Position numbers and translations under genes: made by a program. From Malania oleifera (lineage: Eukaryota > Streptophyta > Magnoliopsida > Santalales > Ximeniaceae), in the NCBI RefSeq assembly GCF_029873635.1, contig NC_080423.1, positions 110,935,087 to 110,999,086 on the forward strand: a stretch of DNA of 64,000 bases, written 5' to 3'. The first letter of the stretch is position 1. Every line of letters starts with the position of its first letter. The notes under the pieces are model-generated. The model worked only from the letters and a program-made list of their open reading frames with translations, had not been told where the DNA came from and searched no databases. Of the stretch, positions 57,546-64,000 are shown in pieces.

Positions 57546-60016
57546 GATCATCTCGAGATAGAACTTAGCAAGCTTCGGGGCAGGGTGATAGCTAGTTTCT
57601 GTTTGTGAGTGTCTGTAAGAAATCTAATGTATTTAAGTTATGTTTGAAGTCCCTGAATATGTAATATGGTTATATGGATTGAGTTAGTTTTCTTTCTTTT
57701 GGTTGGGATATAATATGGATATTAGGAGACTTCTATGTATGTTAGCAGTTTAGAACTTTGGTAATATATTTGGAAGATGTATCATTTATTTTCGCTGCTT
57801 TTATATAATGAATATGGCATCAGGAACAATAGGTTTCTAATCTAACGACTCGAAGAATAATGGTATTTAAATAATAAAAGAAAGGGAAATGGAAATCGGA
57901 AACAGAAGGAGCCCGTCGACGACGTTGCATTTTGAAAAGGATAAATCTCAGGAATCTTTTAGCTCCTCTTCGACGAATACAGGGGATTCGTCGACGAAAA
58001 TATAATTGAGCTCGTCGACGAGGAAATACCAAGGGGATGATTTTGGGTTTTCTGAGTTTCGTCGACGAAAGGGAGAGTTCGTCAACAAATTTTATATTAA
58101 TCTCGTCGACGAGGTGACGTGGCTCGTCAACGAAGGCCACGGTTTAAATAGGCCTAAAGTTTATTTTTGGCCGAAATTTTCTGCGCAGATCATTTCTTTC
58201 TCCTACCCTTCGGTCCCTCCTCCTTTTTTCTTCGATTTTGGACCGGATTTCCGCTGGTTCGACGATCTGGTGCCGCCACGACGCTCTTGGAAAAGTTCTC
58301 TGCAAGTCTGTCGGAGCGGATCGTCGGTGGGGCTGAAGTGGAAACCATACCAAATCTAGGGTAAGGCTTTCTACTCAATATTTGGATTTTTGACAGTTGA
58401 GGAAAGCGTAGTACGCGTAGGAATACTGAACTTTAGTTCTGGGAAATTCCCTTTTTAAGGTGTTGAATAGGAAATCCTATGGGTGCGAGACAGATTTTCT
58501 TAGGGGCTTTTCAAGAATCAGGTAAGGGGATAAATAAAGCTAGTATTTTATAAAAATAAGTATATTGTTATAGCATTCGATTTCAGAAAATAAATATATT
58601 TATTTATGATTTATATATTTGGGAAAATATTATTGAAAATGATGGTATGTTGAATATGCGAAAAACCTGTTAGTGTGACATGAGTAAAAATTGCTGTTTT
58701 CTGGGAATGTGTGAATGATACGGATTTTTATAATGGAAAATCAGCATATGGGCCGAGATTTTGATATATTTGCCAACGTACAGGCTGAGCTATGTGTATG
58801 ATTTGCCGACGTATGGGCCGAGCTATGTGTATGATATGCTAGCATACGAGTTGAGTTATGGATATGTTTGCCGGCGTACGGGCCTAGCTATGGATGTGAT
58901 TTTTCAGCGTACGGGTTGTGCTATAATTTGCCAGCGTACGAGCTGAGTTATGATAAAATGTGTAATACTGGCGTATGGGCTGATGATTTTCATGATATAT
59001 GTGTAAATATGCAAAATGATATGAATGATTTGATAATTAATGATATGAAATATTCATGTATCACAGTTTCAGTATATGTTATATGATATCAGAACCTGGT
59101 TGGCTTGATCCAGGCTAGCACTTGCACGGTACTGTTGCTATGTGTCCATGGTCTTCGTGATCATGATATTTGTGTTAACACCGTTATACGGAGTGGTGTG
59201 AAATTTGATGGTCGATGTGATTTTTAAGAAGTGTGTGAGCGCCCCTAGTGTACGGACCAGGTCTGGCAGACTCGTCAGACTTACAGATTGTACTTTTGAC
59301 TTGGCAGTGGTGGACCAACCATTGTTAGGTCCTGCCTTCGGGTCACACAACCCAATCATGTGGGGGTAATACATGACAACAACCAGCTAACCTACCAGGA
59401 ATGTTTTGTATTATTATGATATGAGATGAAATATGTTTATGAAAATGCAGTATGTTCTGTCATGTTTTGATGATATATATGTTTTCCCATATTTGATATA
59501 ACAGTTACTGATTATGTTCTATATGATACATGTATAACACGGAATACTCATGTTGCCACACATTAGTAGTAGTTTATTTCCCTTACTGAGAGGTGTCTCA
59601 CCCCAAAATTTTATAAAATTTTTAGAAGCATTAGATAGGAGAGCGAGAAAAGCCCCGCTGATCTAGTACGGTAGATCTGCCCTTCTAGAAGGGTAAATAT
59701 TTTGATAGGGTCGAATGTATTTTGTGGAAATGGCCCTAAGACATCTTTTTGGATTGAGTATTGTATATATGTATACAATGATTGTAGTAACTCTGGTATT
59801 GTGATGTATGGTATAATAAGATGTATATGATTGTATGTTTCCTACTGCTTAGGCTTCAACTATATGTTCTGATATATCCCTGCTACCCACGGGTTCAGGT
59901 GGATTATGATCTGCTGAGATTTATGTTGTTGATTTTATAAAAAAAAATGTGGAAATTAAGTAGGTCATCACAACTAAAGTAGCACTCCGGGCCCCACGTG
60001 ACAAGTTGGGGCGTTA
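57546..60016 (+). mobile_element. Gypsy-type LTR fragment split by a solo LTR
   Basis: The 3' portion of an LTR lies at about 57546..57840. Its terminal part resumes after the inserted LTR at 59973..60016, ending CACTCCGGGCCCCACGTGAC and then GGGGCGTTACA. These end motifs are known to me from plant gypsy LTRs. The 5' half was not identified. Confidence 0.5.
57841..59972 (+). mobile_element. Solo LTR nested in another LTR fragment
   Basis: It runs from TCTAACGACTCG (decayed terminus) to GTAGGTCATCACA. The flanking words are TCTAA (57836..57840) and ACTAA (59973..59977), four of five matching, a probable 5-bp target duplication. The layout matches the other family members: TTCGTCGACGAA array (about 57915..58135), TTTAAATA motif (58142), CT-rich leader, CAAGTCTGTCGGAGCGG segment, 29-bp-type repeats (58740..58985), CTTACTGAGAGGTGTCTCACC block (about 59580) and ACCCACGGG block (about 59885). 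No internal genes. Confidence 0.85.
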
Positions 60017-60199
60017 CAGACCACCCTCCAAAAACCTATACATCCATTTGATTTTGAAGTACACAAAGATTGTTAACTCATCCAATGCTACTTTTTGCTA
60101 CGATATAAATCTCCTAAACAAAGTCTAATAAGAGTAGACATCAACTCATTACCAACAAAGAAAAAAAAAAACAAGCCTAATTAGAAAAACAAAGAAAAT

Positions 60200-61359
60200 A
60201 AGGCATTTGGTTTGGTGTAGACCAAACCATCGACGATTTGGTGGGGGCGTAGAAAATTGTAGACAGTTTTGTAATTACTGTGGCTCGGTTAAGGGTAAAA
60301 TGGTGAAAATGTTTGGTTAAAAAGCCAAATTGTCGACAATTTTAAGAAAACTGTCGACAATTTTAATGGTTTTGTCTGGCAGTAGTTTCTACATAAGCAT
60401 CTTGCAGCTTATTTTTTTAAGAAATTAAAATCTCTATCTCCTCTCTCCTAGCCTGCGGCTTTCTCTCCTTTCTCTCCTTTCTCTCTTTGATTTCTCTCCG
60501 ATTTCAGCCCAAATTGATGATCAAATACCACTATGAGGTCCTAGGATCGACTCTTAGCCAGTTAATCAAAGCGAATTTTTGAATTAGGCATTTCAGACAC
60601 TACTCCAAGGCTGAGGTAAGGGAGATGAATTATTAGTTGTTTTACAATTTAACTAGTTTTGGAGTGTCTGGGCCTAGGAAATGTGAATATGATTATTATT
60701 CTGGGGTTGAACTGATTAAGGTGGGGTTTGTGAATACAGGATTTGTGCGAATGCCGCAAGTATTGGTTTAGGATACTTGTAGGCACGCTCTCAGTAAACG
60801 GGTAAGGGAAATAAGTTATGCCAATTAATTTTAGAAATTTTACCGGTTAAAGTGTAGTATAAGATTATGAGATATTAGTATATGATTTTTTGGATATTAC
60901 AAGATATGAAAATTATGGGCATGAAAATTTATGATTTTTCAAATGATATGCATATTCGAGAAAATTCAGAAATTTGGGTTGCATGAAAAACCCTATAGAT
61001 GATATATTATTTTCATAGAACAAAAAATATAATTTTCCCATACAGTAATAAAATACAATTTTTCCATTCAAATTATAGTATTATGAGCATTACTCAAATT
61101 GTGTGGCATTAGAAATACTAGTTTAGTACAGAGTTTTAATACAAAATTTCATGCAACTTTTACAGAACCATGATATTATAGTTATTACAGAACCATGATA
61201 TTTTAGTTATTGCAAAACCATGATATTACAGTTATTACAGAATCATGATATTTCATTTATTACAGAACCATGATATTACCGTTATTACAGAACCATGATA
61301 TTTCAGTTATTACAAAATCATGGTATTTCAGTTTATACAGAATCATGGTAAAACAGTAA
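60200..61359 (+). mobile_element. Truncated LTR-like fragment
   Basis: It has the same kind of layout as the other LTRs: GTCGACAATTTT motifs (60325..60362), a CT-rich leader (about 60435..60500), a GAGGTAAGGGAGATG block (about 60613) and an AACGGGTAAGGGAAATAA block (about 60795). The sequence differs from the main family. It ends in a minisatellite that is cut by the chromovirus LTR at 61360. Confidence 0.45.
61162..61359. repeat. 25-bp minisatellite, eight units
   Basis: Units of consensus ACAGAACCATGATATTTCAG plus TTATT start at 61162, 61187, 61212, 61237, 61262, 61287, 61312 and 61337. The last is cut two bases short by the LTR starting at 61360. Confidence 0.95.
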
Positions 61360-63245
61360 TGTAACACTTGCTATTTATTCAACATTTTTTTTTTATTTCT
61401 AAATATAATAAATGTCATCTATCTAAAATACTGATAATAACATCCCAGACCCAAGGAGCACTGAGGAAACTTTGTCTGTCATACATAACTAAGCAGTGGT
61501 ACAAAAAACTAGGAACTACTATATACAATACAATAGTTGGATACTATAGAGCTCTGAAATATATTTATAGCACAAAATACCCAGTGACAACATCCCAAAA
61601 CAAGCTACCCCAAACCACTGGCATAAAAAATAATACACCTACCCTTCCTACTAGGGTAGCTCAAGACAATCTCTAACAACGAGTCTGATCTGCTCGTCTA
61701 GCGGGGTTTCTTGAAAAATAATAAGTCACTGGGATGCGACAACACTCAGTAAGTGGAAATATGCTATTACTAGTGTGTGGCGTCTGAGTTAAATATTTAA
61801 AATACTGAAATAATACTGTAATATGAGAAAATTGATAAACTGTACAAAATATATATCTATCATGTAATCTTTAAAATATAACTGTGTATTTGGGTTTGCT
61901 ATCTAAAGGTATTGCTAATATAATAGTATAGACTGCTGTTGTGTGATATGTCTGTACATAGGAACTTCTTTTATACCCTAGGATCTGTATATCATGATAT
62001 ATCCCCTCATGATAGGGTTGTGCTGCCCGTAGGCTGGACTTACTATGGTTGGCCCTCTAGGTAAGTCAATCTTTATCATCTGCCAATCTGTAATGATCTA
62101 TGAAGATCCTAGCCCACTGTAATCACTCTGGGCTATCTCAAACCTCTATCATCGTCTAACCGGCTACCTCAACCCAGCATGCTGGGGAAACTGCAAATCT
62201 CTCATAGCACGGTTAGACTGAATCCGCATGCTATTTGAGTCATGTGGTTGCCTGTGTCTGAAACTAGCAACGATATTGTACTCTGCTGTAAATATATCTA
62301 TCTATAATTTCCACAGGGATCTGATATCATGTAATACTATATACATATATAAACATATACTCATCGTGCTGCTTTTAACATGATTTCAAAAACAACCATA
62401 ACACTATAATTCTGAGTTGTATTATCTGAGATATCTGACTGAAATATATATTATTTGTCTCTAACATCTGTGTTTTTTATTTGTACTATCTGTAATATCT
62501 GTATAAAATATATGTATACTCTGTATATAATATACGTATACTTTGTATATAATATCTGTAATCTCTAAATAATCTGTTGTAGCATCTTGATGCTATAACT
62601 ATATAATCTATCTAAATAAACTGTCTGAATGTTATGGTTTAGAAATCATGTTTTTCTAGGAAATACTGTAAGTCTTATTCATTGCTAATAATCTGAAACA
62701 TTTGAATATCTGTAATACTGTAAAATCTATATATATTGTACTGTAATAAACTCATGCCACACATATGAATAAACACAATCTCATGCTCAAGTTTTGTATT
62801 CTGCTATAAAAATAATATTCATAATTCTCTGAAAATATAATCTGATCTACATGCTTGTAAATACACATTTATAATCTTCTGTATACATATTAAAAATTGC
62901 TAGCATAGCATATTTCTCTTACCTTAAATCTAGAAAGCCCCTACTAAATTCTGGCCCTATACCCTCAGGGTTCCTAGCTCAACATCTTGAAAACAATATC
63001 CCCCAGAACAAAACATCCGTATTTTCTTACCTACAAAATTTCTTATTACTACAAGGAAGACATAATCTCCCTGGATTTGGGATGAATTCCAAACCAACTT
63101 TCCCCATGATCTGCTTCGGCAGATTTGCAAAGAACTTTGCTAGGAGCGTCGTGGCGGCCTCAGATCTTCAATTTGGTGAGAAATGGGGTTAGGAACGAAG
63201 AGAGAAAGGGAAGGGATCGTGAGAGAGAGAGAGGAGAGAGAGAGA

Positions 63246-63294
<49 letters not shown>

Positions 63295-63567
63295 GTTTCT
63301 GAGCTGAAGATTTGATTAAAAATATGAGTTTCAGCTATTTATAGGGCTGGATTCATCGACAAGACACGTCACCTCGTCGACGAGTCCTGTAAAAAGTTCG
63401 TCGACGAACCTGCACCCTTGTCGACGAGTTTCAGTCTGCCTTAAATCCTCTCTCGGTATCTTCTCGTCGACAAAATTGGACTTCGTCGACGAGATCCTGA
63501 AGAGCCCTTGTCGACGAGTCCCCTGTGTTCTTCAACGAGTCCTATAGAATTTTCTTGGACTATTACA
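61360..63567 (-). repeat. 2.2-kb 3' LTR of the chromovirus
   Basis: On the minus strand it begins TGTAATAGTCC right after the polypurine tract and ends AGCAAGTGTTACA. It contains the TTCGTCGACGAA-type array (about 63520..63350), a (GA)n-rich leader on + at about 63215..63290, and a GGGTATAGGGCCAGAATTT-like block (about 62965). The left flank is AGTAA (61355..61359); the partner target site is off the window. Confidence 0.8.
63215..63291. repeat. (GA)n microsatellite in chromovirus LTR
   Basis: An interrupted GA run of more than 70 bp, at the same LTR position as the GA run at 50407..50449. Confidence 0.9.
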
Positions 63568-64000
63568 TTCTCCCCTCCTTATAAAATTTCGTCCTCAAAA
63601 TTTACTATCTGTATTACCTTTTATCATCCCATGAAAGCAAATGGTCTACTTATTTTATTACTTACCTTTACTTGGGGCGGAGGAATACCGTGGTTATATA
63701 CTATGTTTTGAGAGATTACATATATAAAACTGAAACTATCTACTAAGTAAATCCATACATGTACCTGCAAAAGAAACTTATCTAACTATTATACCTTACC
63801 TGATCACCTTTATACCTCTTGGAACAACTGTGGGTATCTCTGTCTGATTTGCTCCTCGAGTTTCCAAGAAGCTTCCTCTATAGCATGATTCTTCCACAAA
63901 ACTTTAACTATCTGAATTTCTTTTATGTTTAATTCTTGTGTCTTTCTGTCTAATATATGTACTGGTGCTTCTTCATAAGCTAATGAATCTTTAAGCTTTA

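Larger units (their letters stand above)
61360..64000 (-). mobile_element. 3' end of a Ty3/gypsy chromovirus, runs off the window
   Basis: On the minus strand, from the right edge: the C-terminal part of the polyprotein with chromodomain-type text (about 64000..63795, ending in S-W-K-L-E-E-Q-I-R-Q-R-Y-P-Q-L-F), a short gap, a polypurine tract (about 63580..63569, GGAGGGGAGAA), then the 3' LTR. The chromodomain tail with that W-[KE]-L-E motif places it among chromoviruses, most like the Tekay/Del lineage (inference). The 5' part is beyond the window, so whether it is whole cannot be judged. Confidence 0.85.

Noticed and set aside
63125-63307. 60-codon frame with R-E-R-E repeats
   Set aside because: Also a (GA)n translation in the chromovirus LTR.
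1-64000. A new multi-gene biological system
   Set aside because: Apart from two unrelated host genes, everything recognisable is transposon or simple repeat; no cluster of co-oriented unknown genes exists.

Overview
The window is plant nuclear DNA, most likely from a eudicot. The evidence is two spliced host genes of plant type, GT-AG introns, AT-rich spacers, and dense plant retroelements (RTE and L1 LINEs, Ty1/copia, Ty3/gypsy chromovirus, TRIM, MITEs). The species cannot be named from the sequence alone.

Two host genes face each other. On the + strand, 2006..4192 encodes a 728-aa J-like protein with two DUF3444 domains; its J-domain has lost the HPD motif. On the - strand, 43377 down to 5320 is the gene for SRP68, the 68-kDa subunit of the signal recognition particle. 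I could place all 13 coding exons with canonical splice sites and one continuous reading frame (1,773 bp, 590 aa). The gene covers 38 kb, so over 95% of it is intron. Four introns (4, 7, 10 and 12) are 5.4 to 9.9 kb long and hold almost all the transposon debris between 5.5 and 40 kb.

SRP68 intron contents: intron 12 holds an AT-rich MITE-like element, an L1 carrying a TRIM, and a near full-length RTE LINE that contains a MITE-like insertion and a 305-bp tandem duplication. Intron 10 holds a hAT-type MITE, a chromovirus LTR fragment, an L1 tail and an RTE tail. Intron 7 holds a long minus-strand L1, an RTE piece, a plus-strand L1 tail and small DNA-transposon remnants. Intron 4 holds L1 pieces and a broken Ty1/copia element with a short LTR.

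From 43.4 kb to the end there is no recognisable host gene apart from the SRP68 promoter side. This part is nested LTR elements. A broken Ty1/copia element begins with a 1.66-kb LTR at 46192 and is split by two solo LTRs of a Ty3/gypsy chromovirus-like family (48684..50777 minus, 54368..56768 plus). A third solo LTR (57841..59972) sits inside another LTR fragment. At the right edge is the 3' end of a chromovirus with its 3' LTR and the chromodomain end of its polyprotein; it continues past the window. All LTR copies of this family carry an array of the palindrome TTCGTCGACGAA upstream of a TATA-like motif, and several carry a 29-bp tandem repeat.

I found no new multi-gene system, CRISPR array, tRNA or rRNA. 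The most interesting points are the transposon-inflated but intact SRP68 gene, the HPD-less J protein, the palindrome array in the LTR family, and the MITE-like element with non-repeat-looking cargo.
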